Position numbers and translations under genes: made by a program
The notes under the pieces: model-generated
What the model was told of the DNA's origin: nothing
What the model saw: the letters and a program-made list of their open reading frames with translations, nothing else
The model's database searches: none
NCBI RefSeq assembly: GCF_021044935.1
Contig: NZ_JAJNMP010000003.1
Coordinates: 558,001-622,000, forward strand
Length of the DNA: 64,000 nt
Reading direction: 5' to 3'
Source of the DNA: Agromyces cavernae
GTDB taxonomy: Bacteria > Actinomycetota > Actinomycetes > Actinomycetales > Microbacteriaceae
Shown here: positions 8,393-17,020 of the stretch, one piece after another
Numbering within the stretch: the stretch's first letter is position 1
How the letters are laid out: each line of letters starts with the position of its first letter

Positions 8393-9892
8393 TCAAACCC
8401 CCCGGAACACCGGGGGAAAGAGTTCGGGCGGGCGTCCGGCGAGGTAGTCGCGTTCGAGATAGGCGTCACGCAGCTTCTCGAAGGTCCGCCGGCCGTCCCG
8501 GCGCAGCGCTTCGAGATCGACCCCGGCGATGCGCCCGTCGCGCACCACCGCGCGACCGCCGACCATGCTGAAGCGCACGTCGCGGGCGGAGCCGGCGAGG
8601 ATGAGCGTGCGCAACGGATCCTCGATCGTGCCGAGGCGGAAGTCGTCGAGCGCGAAGGCGACGAGATCCGCCGACGCGCCGACGCTGATCCTGCCGAGGT
8701 CGGGCCGGTGCAGCGCACGCGCGCCGCCCAGGGTCGCGGCCTCGACGTACTCCGCCAGCATGCCGCGAGAGAGATCGTCGTGCTGGGCCTTGGCGAGTTG
8801 CACGCCGGCGTCGATGCCGCGAATGAGGTCGGGCGGGAACGAGTCGGTGCCGAGACCGACATTCACTCCTGCCTCGAGGTACTGCGAGAGCCGTTCGAGC
8901 AGGAAGGCGTAGCGGTTGTTCGTCAGCGGGCAGTGGATGATCGACGCCCCCGACGCGGCGAGGGCGGCCAGTTCGCCGCGATCCTCGCCGTGGATCTCGG
9001 GGTGGAGGTCGAGGTACACGCCGTGGGCGAGGATCAGCCGATCGTTCAGCAGCCCGACCCGGTCGAGCAGGCCGAGCTGCGTGGTGCCGTGCAGCTCGGC
9101 GACGAGCTCGCGCTCGCCGAGCTCCTGCAGGGCATGCGCGCGCACCAGCACTCCTCGCTCCGCGGAGACGCGCGCGGTCGCGCGAAGCACCTCCTCGCGG
9201 ACCGTCTCGATCCGGCACGGCGCCAGGATGCCGGTGACCAACGGGTCATCGAGCGATGCGACGGTGTCGAGGAACCGCACCGCCTCGGCGAGTCCGGCGC
9301 GTCCCCGCTCGTCATCCCAGGCGAGCTCCGTCGACCCGTCGGCGCCGACGACGTGCACGCCCGAGCGGTACGAGGGCCCGAGGAACGAACGGAGGCCGAG
9401 CTCGCTCGCGATCCTCGCCACGTCGACGAGGTCGTCGTGCGTCTCCGCCCACTCGGAATGCACCTCCGAGGCGATCGGCACGAACGTCGTGATGCCGTGC
9501 AGGGCCAGCTGGGTGAGCGCGTACCTGCGCATGGTGCTGCGCTCGTCGGCCGTGAGCACGTCGTGTCGCCCGTCGCGGAAATACGCCGCAGACCACATGA
9601 GCCGGCGTTGCGTCGCCGCATCGCCCCACGCATCGAGCACGAGGTGGTCGATGTCGGCGAGCGCGTCGAGGTCGATGAGCCCCGGCAGCAGCACGCTCTC
9701 CCCGAGGTCGATCCGCTCGACGCTCCCGGCCGGGGCATCCGCGCGATCGCCCACGAACGTGAAGCAGCCGTCCTCGACGACGACCGCACCATCTCGGATC
9801 TCGACGAACGCGTCGCCGTCGTGGGCGATCACATGGTCTGCCGTGATCAGCGTCGAATGCTGCGAGCGCTCCCGCGGCCCGTGCGACGTCAC
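8393..9892 (-). CDS. Amidohydrolase-superfamily protein (ATZ/TRZ-like) with altered first metal motif
   Basis: 499 residues, GTG start overlapping the stop of the upstream ATPase gene (GTGA). A composite N-terminal beta-sandwich leads to LLPGLIDLDALADIDH (about residues 67-82), then VRAHAL (near 251), ILAHGVY (near 289) and GTDSFPPD (near 346). This is the order seen in guanine deaminase and chlorohydrolase-like enzymes. The usual HxH after the PG-L/V motif is replaced by Leu-Asp, so metal binding must differ or be lost at that position, while the later His and Asp ligands are kept. It lies in an operon with a peptide-type importer, so it probably deaminates or hydrolyses the imported nitrogen compound. 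The substrate is unknown. Confidence 0.82.
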   Translation of the reverse strand: MTSHGPRERSQHSTLITADHVIAHDGDAFVEIRDGAVVVEDGCFTFVGDRADAPAGSVERIDLGESVLLPGLIDLDALADIDHLVLDAWGDAATQRRLMWSAAYFRDGRHDVLTADERSTMRRYALTQLALHGITTFVPIASEVHSEWAETHDDLVDVARIASELGLRSFLGPSYRSGVHVVGADGSTELAWDDERGRAGLAEAVRFLDTVASLDDPLVTGILAPCRIETVREEVLRATARVSAERGVLVRAHALQELGERELVAELHGTTQLGLLDRVGLLNDRLILAHGVYLDLHPEIHGEDRGELAALAASGASIIHCPLTNNRYAFLLERLSQYLEAGVNVGLGTDSFPPDLIRGIDAGVQLAKAQHDDLSRGMLAEYVEAATLGGARALHRPDLGRISVGASADLVAFALDDFRLGTIEDPLRTLILAGSARDVRFSMVGGRAVVRDGRIAGVDLEALRRDGRRTFEKLRDAYLERDYLAGRPPELFPPVFRGV

Positions 9893-10746
9893 GAGGCGAG
9901 TCGCTCGCGGCGCACGGGCTTCCAGCCCGGCCTCGGCACGGCGGCACGGAGGGAACGGGTGTACGGATGCTGCGGATCGGCGAGCAGCTCGGCGGTGACG
10001 CCGGCGTCCACCACCCGCCCCTGCTCCATCACGATCATCCGCTCGGAGATCTGGTTCACGACCGCCAGATCGTGCGAGATGAACAGGTAACTCACGTCGC
10101 GTTCGGCACGGATGTCGCTCAACAGGTTGAGGATCTGCGCCTGGATCGACACGTCGAGCGCCGCGACGGCCTCGTCGAGCACGATCACCGCCGGGTCGGC
10201 CGCGAGTGCCCGCGCGATGGCGACGCGCTGCCGCTGCCCGCCCGAGAGCTGGTGCGGGTACTTCTCGGCGAAGCTCTGGCCGAGCCCGACGCTGTCGAGG
10301 ATGCCGAGCGCGCGGTCCTGCACCTCGCGCCGGGTCACCCCGGCGCCGACGTGCAGGCCGACGCTCGTGCCGACGATGTCGCCGATGCGCTGGCGCCCGT
10401 TCAGCGACGAGTACGGGTCCTGGAACACGTACTGCACCTCGCGCGCCCAGCGCCGCCGGTCGGCGAGATTCTTCACGCCCTTCGTGCGCGAATCGCCGCG
10501 CACCGTGAGCTCGCCCTCGGTGACCGTCTCCAGCCCGACCAGCATGCGGGCGACGGTGGTCTTGCCGGAGCCCGACTCGCCGACGATCGCGAGGCACTCG
10601 TTCGGGTACAGCTCGAACGAGACTTCGTCGACGGCGATGACCGGATCATCCTTCGTCGGCCCCGGGAACACCTTGCGCAGCCGATTCGCGACGACGATCG
10701 GCTCGGTTCCGATCCGCTCTGTTCCGATCAGCTCTGCGCCGTTCAT
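9889..10746 (-). CDS. ABC transporter ATPase, DppF/OppF type
   Basis: 285 residues. Walker A is GESGSGKTT, the signature is LSGGQRQRV and Walker B is VIVLDEAVAALD; the common Pro after DE is Ala here. The C-terminal HPYTRSLRAAVP is typical of the oligopeptide/dipeptide/nickel class. The ATG overlaps the stop of the DppD-like gene (ATGA). With that gene it supplies the paired ATPase subunits of the importer encoded at 10.7-15.1 kb. Confidence 0.92.
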   Translation of the reverse strand: MNGAELIGTERIGTEPIVVANRLRKVFPGPTKDDPVIAVDEVSFELYPNECLAIVGESGSGKTTVARMLVGLETVTEGELTVRGDSRTKGVKNLADRRRWAREVQYVFQDPYSSLNGRQRIGDIVGTSVGLHVGAGVTRREVQDRALGILDSVGLGQSFAEKYPHQLSGGQRQRVAIARALAADPAVIVLDEAVAALDVSIQAQILNLLSDIRAERDVSYLFISHDLAVVNQISERMIVMEQGRVVDAGVTAELLADPQHPYTRSLRAAVPRPGWKPVRRERLAS

Positions 10747-11597
10747 GATGCCTCCGCCTTCAGCAGTTCGTGGGTCTCGCGGTCGTAGCGCAGCACCGGC
10801 AGGCGGTCGACGCGCTGGTCGATGCTCGGGCGGGCGCCGAGCAGCTCGACGGTGTACGGATGGGTGGGCGCGTGGTACACGTGCGCACCCTGCTCGACGA
10901 TCTCTCCCGCATACATCACCGCGAGCCGGTCGCAGCAGGCCGCCGCGAGCTCGAGGTCGTGCGTGATGAACAGCAGCGCCAGCCCGCGGGCGCGCCGCTG
11001 CTCGTCGAGGATCGCCATCACGTCGGACTGCGCCGTCACGTCGAGCGCGGTCGTCGGCTCATCGGCGAGGATCAGCTTCGGCTCGGCGAGCAGCACGCTC
11101 GCGATCATGACGCGCTGCAGCAGGCCGCCCGACAGCTCGTGCGGGTACTGCCGCAGCCGCTGCTCGGGATTGCGCACCCCGACCTCGTCGAGCAGCACCA
11201 CCGCTCGCCGCTCCGCTTCGCGCCGGTCGACGCCGCGCTCGCGCACGAGCGCCTCGGTGAGGAAGTCGCCGACGCGGTGCACCGGATTCACGTGGGCGCG
11301 CGGATCCTGGAAGATCATGCCGACATCGGTGGACCGGTAGCGGCGCAGCGCCGCTTGGTTCATTGCGAGCACGGATGTCCCGTCGAAGGCGATCTCCCCC
11401 GACACCCGGAACGCGGGGTCGAGCATGCGGGTGATCGCGCGAGTCGTGAGCGACTTGCCCGAGCCCGACTCCCCGACCAGGCCGAGAGCCTCGCCCGCGT
11501 GGATCTCGAATGAGACGCCGTCGAGCAGCGTCTGATGGCCGCCCCGCAGGCGGAGCGTCGCGCGCACGTCGTCGAGCATCAGCAGTGGTTCGGTCAT
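10743..11597 (-). CDS. ABC transporter ATPase, DppD/OppD type
   Basis: 284 residues with Walker A GESGSGKS, a slightly unusual signature LSGGLLQRV, Walker B LILADEPTTALD and the switch FITHDLELAA. The C-terminal HPYTVELLGA extension is shortened compared with long OppD proteins and lacks an obvious Cys-rich iron-sulphur loop. Overlapping start and stop codons on both sides show tight coupling with the permease and the second ATPase. Confidence 0.92.
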   Translation of the reverse strand: MTEPLLMLDDVRATLRLRGGHQTLLDGVSFEIHAGEALGLVGESGSGKSLTTRAITRMLDPAFRVSGEIAFDGTSVLAMNQAALRRYRSTDVGMIFQDPRAHVNPVHRVGDFLTEALVRERGVDRREAERRAVVLLDEVGVRNPEQRLRQYPHELSGGLLQRVMIASVLLAEPKLILADEPTTALDVTAQSDVMAILDEQRRARGLALLFITHDLELAAACCDRLAVMYAGEIVEQGAHVYHAPTHPYTVELLGARPSIDQRVDRLPVLRYDRETHELLKAEAS

Positions 11598-12484
11598 CGC
11601 ATGCTCCTTGCATTCGAGGTGAGCCGGTCGCCGATGACAGTGACGCACCACACGATGACGACGATCAGGGCGCCGGCGGCGATCGCCTCGGTCGGATGCC
11701 CGCGCAGCACCGAGTCGAACCCGCTCTTGACCATGAGGCCGAGGTCGGCGGTCGGCGGCTGGACCCCGAGCCCGAGGAACGACAGCGCAGCGAGCTCGAT
11801 CACCGCGAAGCCGAGCGAGGACACGGCCTGCGCGATCACGATCGGCTGCACGTTCGGCAGGATCTGGGTGAAGGTGATGCCGGTGCCCGACTGCCCCTGC
11901 AGCCACGCCGCCGACACGTACGGCATGTTGCGCTCGCGCAGGGCGGCGCCGCGCACGACGCGGGCCACGTAGGGGATGTAGGCGATCGCGAGTCCGCAGA
12001 CGACCGTCACGAGGCTGGGACCCCAGATCGCGACGGCGATGAGGCCGAACACGATGCCGGGCACAGCGAAGAGCACGTCGAGCAGCCAGGTGATGACGGT
12101 GTCGGCACGTCCCCGCCGCCATGCCGCGAACAACGCGAGCAGCACGCCGATCACGGTCGCGATCAGGATCACGAGCCCGGGGCCCGCGAGCGTGATGCGC
12201 GCGCCCCAGATCAGCCGGGAGAGGATGTCCCGGCCGAGCGCATCGGTCCCGAGCAGGTGCGCGGGCGATGGACCGCTGAGCGATGCGAGCAGGTCGGGGT
12301 AGTCGGGGTCGTACGGCGCGACGATCGGCGCGAACACGGCGGCGAGCACGATGACCAGGAGGATGCCCGCAGCGATGCTGCCGACGACGCCGAGACGGTC
12401 GGCCGTGGTGCGGGCGAAGCCCGCGCTGCGGCGTTCGCGCGCTGCGCGCGCGACCGCGAGACTCGTGGTGGATGGGGTGGTCAT
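11594..12484 (-). CDS. ABC transporter permease, DppC/OppC type
   Basis: 296 residues. The N-terminal cytoplasmic stretch and first membrane helix are followed by the class hallmark HLLGTDALGRDILSRLIWGA. Four to five more membrane helices and an EAA-like loop (ERNMPYVSAAWLQGQS) follow. The ATG at 12484 overlaps the DppB-type stop (ATGA). It forms the heterodimeric channel with the DppB-type permease. Confidence 0.92.
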   Translation of the reverse strand: MTTPSTTSLAVARAARERRSAGFARTTADRLGVVGSIAAGILLVIVLAAVFAPIVAPYDPDYPDLLASLSGPSPAHLLGTDALGRDILSRLIWGARITLAGPGLVILIATVIGVLLALFAAWRRGRADTVITWLLDVLFAVPGIVFGLIAVAIWGPSLVTVVCGLAIAYIPYVARVVRGAALRERNMPYVSAAWLQGQSGTGITFTQILPNVQPIVIAQAVSSLGFAVIELAALSFLGLGVQPPTADLGLMVKSGFDSVLRGHPTEAIAAGALIVVIVWCVTVIGDRLTSNARSMR

Positions 12485-13431
12485 TGCCGGCTCCCGAGCG
12501 CGATGCGCGGATCGATGAAGGTGTAGAGGAAGTCGACGATCGCATTCACCACGACGAAGGCGACCACCAGTACGAGGATCACCGCCTGCACGACGGCGAA
12601 ATCGCGCTGCAGGATCGCCCGCACGAGCAGGGAGCCGAGACCGTCGAGCGCGAACACGTTCTCGACCACGACCGCGCCGGCGATGAGCGTGGCGATCGTG
12701 AGGCCGAGCACGGTGACGATCGGGATGAGCGAGTTGCGCAGCACGTGGTGGCGCACGATGTATCCGGGTGCGAGGCCCCGGACCGTCGCCGTCTGCACGT
12801 GCTCGCGGCCGCTCTCCTCGAGCACCGATGCCCGCGTGATGCGCGCCAGGTAGGCGGCGCTCGCCACGGAGAGCGCCAGCGCGGGCAGCGTGAGGTGCAC
12901 GATCGTGTCGAGCCCGCCGGTTCCCGACCCGAAGGTCGGGAACCAGCCGAGGCCGACGGCGAAGATGCTGATCAACGCGACGCCGACCACGAACGACGGC
13001 GTCGAGAGGCCGATCGCCGCCGTCGTGGAGGTGAGCTGGTCGCTCCAGCCCCCACGCAGCGCGGCGAAGGTGCCGGCCGCGACGCCGACCACGGCGATGA
13101 TCACCGCGGCCATCGACACGAGCGCGAGCGTGGTGCCGATGCGTCCCGAGATCAGGGAGGACACGTCCTGCCGGTACACGATCGAGTACCCGAGGTCACC
13201 GCGCAGGATGTCGCCGAGCCAGGCGGCGTAGCGCACGAAGAACGGGTCGTTCAGGTGGTACTGCGCGGTGACGGCGGCGATCTGCTCCGGGGTCCCTCCG
13301 CGCGGGCCGAGGATGAACGCGAGGGGGCTGCCGGGTGCCAGGTACAGCAACCCGAAGACGATGAAGGACGTCACGAGCAGCACGAGCAGGAGGCCGCCCG
13401 CGCGTCGCAGCAGGTAGGCGCGGAGGGACAT
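12481..13431 (-). CDS. ABC transporter permease, DppB/OppB type
   Basis: 316 residues starting MSLRAYLLRRAGGLLLVLL, the standard DppB N-terminal helix. It has the periplasmic segment LNDPFFVRYAAWLGDILRG and a C-terminal FLYTFIDPRI. The start lies 5 nt after the binding-protein stop. It is the second gene of the importer operon. Confidence 0.92.
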   Translation of the reverse strand: MSLRAYLLRRAGGLLLVLLVTSFIVFGLLYLAPGSPLAFILGPRGGTPEQIAAVTAQYHLNDPFFVRYAAWLGDILRGDLGYSIVYRQDVSSLISGRIGTTLALVSMAAVIIAVVGVAAGTFAALRGGWSDQLTSTTAAIGLSTPSFVVGVALISIFAVGLGWFPTFGSGTGGLDTIVHLTLPALALSVASAAYLARITRASVLEESGREHVQTATVRGLAPGYIVRHHVLRNSLIPIVTVLGLTIATLIAGAVVVENVFALDGLGSLLVRAILQRDFAVVQAVILVLVVAFVVVNAIVDFLYTFIDPRIALGSRQ

Positions 13432-13436
13432 CCGGA

Positions 13437-15068
13437 CTATTCCGTTCCGCCGATGCTCGCCGCCCACGGTGCATAGAGGTAGGCGAACGACGCCGTGGCG
13501 CCCGAGATGCGGTCGTTCTGCACGAGGGTGACCGGCTCGTAGGCGAGCGGGATCCAGGGCAGTTCGGTGGTGATGATGCGCTGTGCGTCGATCACGAGGT
13601 CGGCACGAGCGGCCGGGTCGGTCTCTGCGCGGGCGGCGAAGAGCTGTTCGTCGGCGTGATCCCACCCGGTGTAGTTGTGGCTGTCGGTGCTGGCGAAGAA
13701 CTGGTACACGTCGAGCGCGTCGGCGAAGCTGCCGTAGTTCGTCGTGAAGAAGCCGTCGATGCCCTCGCGCGCGGTCTCGTCGAAGTAGAGGTTGCCGAAC
13801 TGCTCGACGGGGATGACCTTGGTCTCGATCTCGAGTCCGATCGCCTGCCCGGCGGCCTGGATCACGTTCGCGGTCTGCTCGTGCACGGCCGAGCTGCCCT
13901 GCACGGCGAGCACGATGGGCTCGGTCGGTGCGCCCGCCTCCGCGACGAGCTGCTTCGCCCGCTCGAAGTCGGCGTCGGCCGAGAACTCCTCGTGCGCCTG
14001 TTCGAACGCCTCCTGCTCGTAGCCCCAGTAGTCGGGCCCGGCGAGCGTCGTCGCGGGGATGCCGGCGCCCTGGAACACGACCTTCGTGAGCGCGGCACGG
14101 TCGATCGCGAGCGAGAGCGCCTGACGGATGCGGTCGTCACCGAGTCCGCCGTCGAAGTTCGTCGTGACCATGGTCCAGAACACGAGCGACTTGCCGTAGG
14201 TCGTGGTCACCTCGTCGCTGCTCTCGAGTTGGGTGAGCCCTGCGGGCGGCAGGTAGAAGTACTGGCCGTCGACGTCGCCGGTGCGAAGGGCGTTGATCGC
14301 CGTCGACTCGTCGGCGATGAAGCTGAAGCTGAGCTTCGCCGCCATCGGCACGGTGCCCCAATATCCCTCGTACGCGGCGAGTTCGATGCTCTTGCCCGAA
14401 CTCCACGCCTCGAGCGAGAACGGTCCGGTGCACTGCAGTCCGCCGTCGGGGGTGCCGAACGCTTCGCCCGCCGCCTCGGCAGCGGCCTTCTGGACGATAG
14501 CGCCGGCGGCGGTGCCCATCGCCTGCGTGAAGAGCACGTCGGGCTGGGTGAGCTTCACCGTGACCTGGTCGGGCGCAGTCACCGCCACCGATTCGACGTT
14601 CTGGAAGTAACTCGAGAAGTAGCTCGTCGCGGTCTCGCCGACCTGGCGCTGCAGCGAGTACGCGACGTCCTCGGCGGTGAGCGGCTTGCCGTCCCAGAAG
14701 GTGACACCGTCTCGGATCGTGTACACGATCGTCGTGTCGTCGGGCTGCTCGACGCCCGAGGCGAGACCGGGCTCGGTTGACAGGTCGGGTGTGAGGCGGA
14801 CGAGGCTCTCGCAGAGGTTCGCGGTCACCGTGTTCTCGGCGTAGTTGAACCCGAAGATCGGGTCGAGGGACATCGGCTCATAGGGCAGGTTCCACTTGAC
14901 CTCGTCGACGGGCTGTGCGCCCGGCTCGGTGGTCGTGGCCAGGTTGCTGAGATCGACGGTGAGCCCTCCGTCGGTTTCGTCGGTGTTCTCGGATGCGGTG
15001 CAGCCAGTGAGGGCCAGGCCCGCGACGGCCAGTGCGGCCGTGGCGATGGTGATGCGGCGTCGTGACAC
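13437..15068 (-). CDS. Solute-binding lipoprotein, family 5 (peptide/opine/nickel type)
   Basis: 543 residues. A GTG start (15068) with AAGGAG seven bases upstream gives the signal peptide MSRRRITIATAALAVAG and a lipobox LTGC with Cys23. The mature part has the family 5 features VKWNLPYEPMSLDPIFGFNY and YTIRDGVTFWDGKPLTAEDV. It is the substrate receptor for the importer. The amidohydrolase and cytosine-deaminase-like genes on each side suggest a nitrogenous heterocycle or N-substituted compound rather than a peptide, which is inference. It may be transcribed from the amidohydrolase gene just upstream. Confidence 0.93.
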   Translation of the reverse strand: MSRRRITIATAALAVAGLALTGCTASENTDETDGGLTVDLSNLATTTEPGAQPVDEVKWNLPYEPMSLDPIFGFNYAENTVTANLCESLVRLTPDLSTEPGLASGVEQPDDTTIVYTIRDGVTFWDGKPLTAEDVAYSLQRQVGETATSYFSSYFQNVESVAVTAPDQVTVKLTQPDVLFTQAMGTAAGAIVQKAAAEAAGEAFGTPDGGLQCTGPFSLEAWSSGKSIELAAYEGYWGTVPMAAKLSFSFIADESTAINALRTGDVDGQYFYLPPAGLTQLESSDEVTTTYGKSLVFWTMVTTNFDGGLGDDRIRQALSLAIDRAALTKVVFQGAGIPATTLAGPDYWGYEQEAFEQAHEEFSADADFERAKQLVAEAGAPTEPIVLAVQGSSAVHEQTANVIQAAGQAIGLEIETKVIPVEQFGNLYFDETAREGIDGFFTTNYGSFADALDVYQFFASTDSHNYTGWDHADEQLFAARAETDPAARADLVIDAQRIITTELPWIPLAYEPVTLVQNDRISGATASFAYLYAPWAASIGGTE

Positions 15069-15136
15069 GGGGAACTCCTTTGTCGATGTGTCGGGTGTGC
15101 GCTGGTGGTGCAGGTGGGTTCGGTGCTGAGGTGCGG

Positions 15137-16246
15137 TCAGTGGAGCGAGGGGATGCGGCCGTCTCGGATGACGCACACGGGGGCAGGCCGGTCGACGACG
15201 ACCTGCGCGAGCGATTCACCGTGGAACTCGAGCCGAGTCGGGTGGTCGGCGCCCGACCAGTCGGCAAGCTCGGGGATGCCGATCAGGCGTCCCCCGGCGG
15301 TCGATCCGAGTCGATAGCAGCGTTCGAGCTGGTCGTCGGTCATGGCGCCGGTACGGTAGGCGAGCAGGTGCACCCGGTCGACCATGCTGCCGGTGCCGAA
15401 TGGCGACCATGTATCGCGTACGCCATCGGATCCGACTGCCACCTGCACGCCATGCCGCTCAAGAAGCTCGAGGTCGGGCACGGGGTCATCGCCGAGGGCG
15501 CAGGTGGTGATCCACATACCGGCCTCGGCGACCCGGTCGAGCGTGTGCGGCAGGCTCTCGGCCGAGGCATCCGCCAGTGCGAAGGCATGACTCACGGTGA
15601 CGCGGCCGTGCATGCCGGCCGCGATCGTGCGCGCCGCGATCTCGCGGATCTCGGCGAGGCCGGGCTCGCCGCCGTCGTGCAGGTGGATGTCGAGGTCGCG
15701 ACCCGCCCGCTCGGCGAGGCGGAAGACCGCGTCGAGGTGTCCGTCGACGTCGCCCTCGAGTCCGAGCGGGTCGATCCCGCCGACGAGATCGGCGCCCGCG
15801 TCGAGGGCCGCCGCCATGACGTCGAGCGTGCCGGGGTTCGTGAGCAGCCCGAACTGGGGGAAGGCGACGATCTGAACCGTGAGCCAAGGGGCGAGCCGCT
15901 CAGCCGCCGCGCGAACGCCCTCGACGTTCGCGGTGCCCAACTCGCTCGAGACGTCGACATGGGCCCGCATTGCGAGCGTGCCGTTCGCGAGTGCCGTGCT
16001 GAGCACGGCGTGGGCGCGGTCCTCGACACTTCGTGTGGACGCGCGTTGGGCTGCGAGGTCGTTGGCGATGAACTCGGACAACGACCCGGCGCGGCGACGC
16101 GACATCCACGGCCCGCCCCAGCTCGACTTGTCGGGGTGGATATGCGCGTCGACGAGCGCCGGAGCGACGACGACGCCGTCTCGGCGGATTCCCCCTGCGA
16201 CGGGGACGACGGGGAGGGGGGCGACCGTGAGGGTCGGGTCTGCCAT
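15137..16246 (-). CDS. Cytosine deaminase-like amidohydrolase
   Basis: 369 residues, ATG with AAAGGAG eight bases upstream. The first metal motif DAHIHPDKSSWGGPW near residues 34-48 is that of the CodA/AtzC-like branch (HxHxDK). A second ligand region DIHLHDGGEPG, a third VSHAFAL and GSDGVRDTWSP near the C-terminus complete the set. Members hydrolyse amino groups or rings of pyrimidines, isocytosine, creatinine and similar compounds in the cytosol. It is the first gene of the leftward operon and is divergent from a GntR regulator, with a palindrome between them. Confidence 0.85.
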   Translation of the reverse strand: MADPTLTVAPLPVVPVAGGIRRDGVVVAPALVDAHIHPDKSSWGGPWMSRRRAGSLSEFIANDLAAQRASTRSVEDRAHAVLSTALANGTLAMRAHVDVSSELGTANVEGVRAAAERLAPWLTVQIVAFPQFGLLTNPGTLDVMAAALDAGADLVGGIDPLGLEGDVDGHLDAVFRLAERAGRDLDIHLHDGGEPGLAEIREIAARTIAAGMHGRVTVSHAFALADASAESLPHTLDRVAEAGMWITTCALGDDPVPDLELLERHGVQVAVGSDGVRDTWSPFGTGSMVDRVHLLAYRTGAMTDDQLERCYRLGSTAGGRLIGIPELADWSGADHPTRLEFHGESLAQVVVDRPAPVCVIRDGRIPSLH

Positions 16247-16300
16247 GGGACGGACTCCTTTGTCGAACGTGTCGGGCACCGGTGGCCAGATTTGTCAGAT

Positions 16301-16311
16301 GTTATGATAAC
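16301..16311. promoter_or_regulatory. Candidate GntR operator between divergent genes
   Basis: GTTATGATAAC is a perfect palindrome with a single central base. It sits between the cytosine-deaminase-like gene (minus) and the GntR gene (plus), 23 bases before the GntR start. TTGTCA at 16292-16297 and TACTTT about 16 nt further on could form a rightward promoter that the palindrome would block. Confidence 0.5.
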
Positions 16312-16333
16312 CATACTTTCGAGCTGGAAGAGA

Positions 16334-17020
16334 ATGGATCCCGTGGAACCCATCCAACGCAAGTCGCTCGTCGACACCGTGGTCGACCGCCTGCACTCCG
16401 AGATCACGTCCGGGGCCTGGCCCATCGGCACCCGAATCCCGACCGAGGCCGAACTCACCGAGCGCCTCGGCGTCAGCCGCCCTTCGGTCCGCGAGGCGGT
16501 GCGCTCGATCGTGCAGCTCGGCCTGCTCGAGACGCGTCAGGGCGATGGCACCTACGTCGTCGCGAGCGACGCCACCGAGGTGGCCTTGCGCCGCACCCTC
16601 GGCGGGGCCGACGCCCGGGAGGTTCTCGCCGTGCGGCGTGCACTCGACGTGCTCGCCGCCCGCGAGGCGGCGCTGCATCGCACCGACGACGACCTCGCCG
16701 CGCTTCAGGAGGAACTCCTCCTCCGGCGGCAGGCGATCCGGCGCAACGCCGTCGACGCGTTCGCGAACCACGATGTCGCGTTCCACGTCGGCGTCGCCGC
16801 CGCATCGCACAATCGGCTCCTCGTCGGCATCTACGCGAGCTTCGACGGGTCGCTCCGGCAGTCCGTCGCGCACAACTCCTGCCTGTCGAACAACGCCGAC
16901 CCGAGCACCGTCGACCTGCACGAGGCACTCCTGCACGCGATCAGAGCGCGCGACGTCGACGCCGCCACCGCCGCGGCACTCGGCGTGCTCGACCAGACCG
17001 AGCAGTCGCTGCATGACTGA
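16334..17020 (+). CDS. GntR-family regulator, FadR subfamily
   Basis: 228 residues. The winged helix covers about 10-75 with IPTEAELTERLGVSRPSVREA and GLLETRQGDGTYV; the C-terminal all-helical FCD domain shows FANHDVAFHVGVAAASHN. The ATG is preceded by GGAAGAG at short distance; a GTG seven bases later is possible. It is divergent from the deaminase operon and overlaps the downstream MFS gene, so it probably controls both in response to the imported compound or its product. Confidence 0.9.
   Translation: MDPVEPIQRKSLVDTVVDRLHSEITSGAWPIGTRIPTEAELTERLGVSRPSVREAVRSIVQLGLLETRQGDGTYVVASDATEVALRRTLGGADAREVLAVRRALDVLAAREAALHRTDDDLAALQEELLLRRQAIRRNAVDAFANHDVAFHVGVAAASHNRLLVGIYASFDGSLRQSVAHNSCLSNNADPSTVDLHEALLHAIRARDVDAATAAALGVLDQTEQSLHD

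Noticed and set aside
7640..10090. An 816-codon plus-strand frame across the amidohydrolase region
   Set aside because: No recognisable motif and no ribosome site; it lies opposite the amidohydrolase with conserved His/Asp motifs and the overlapping ATPase gene.
15062..16333. A plus-strand extension of the GntR gene across the deaminase gene
   Set aside because: The sequence before residue MDPVEPIQRK has no regulator domain and covers the well-supported minus-strand deaminase and the control region.
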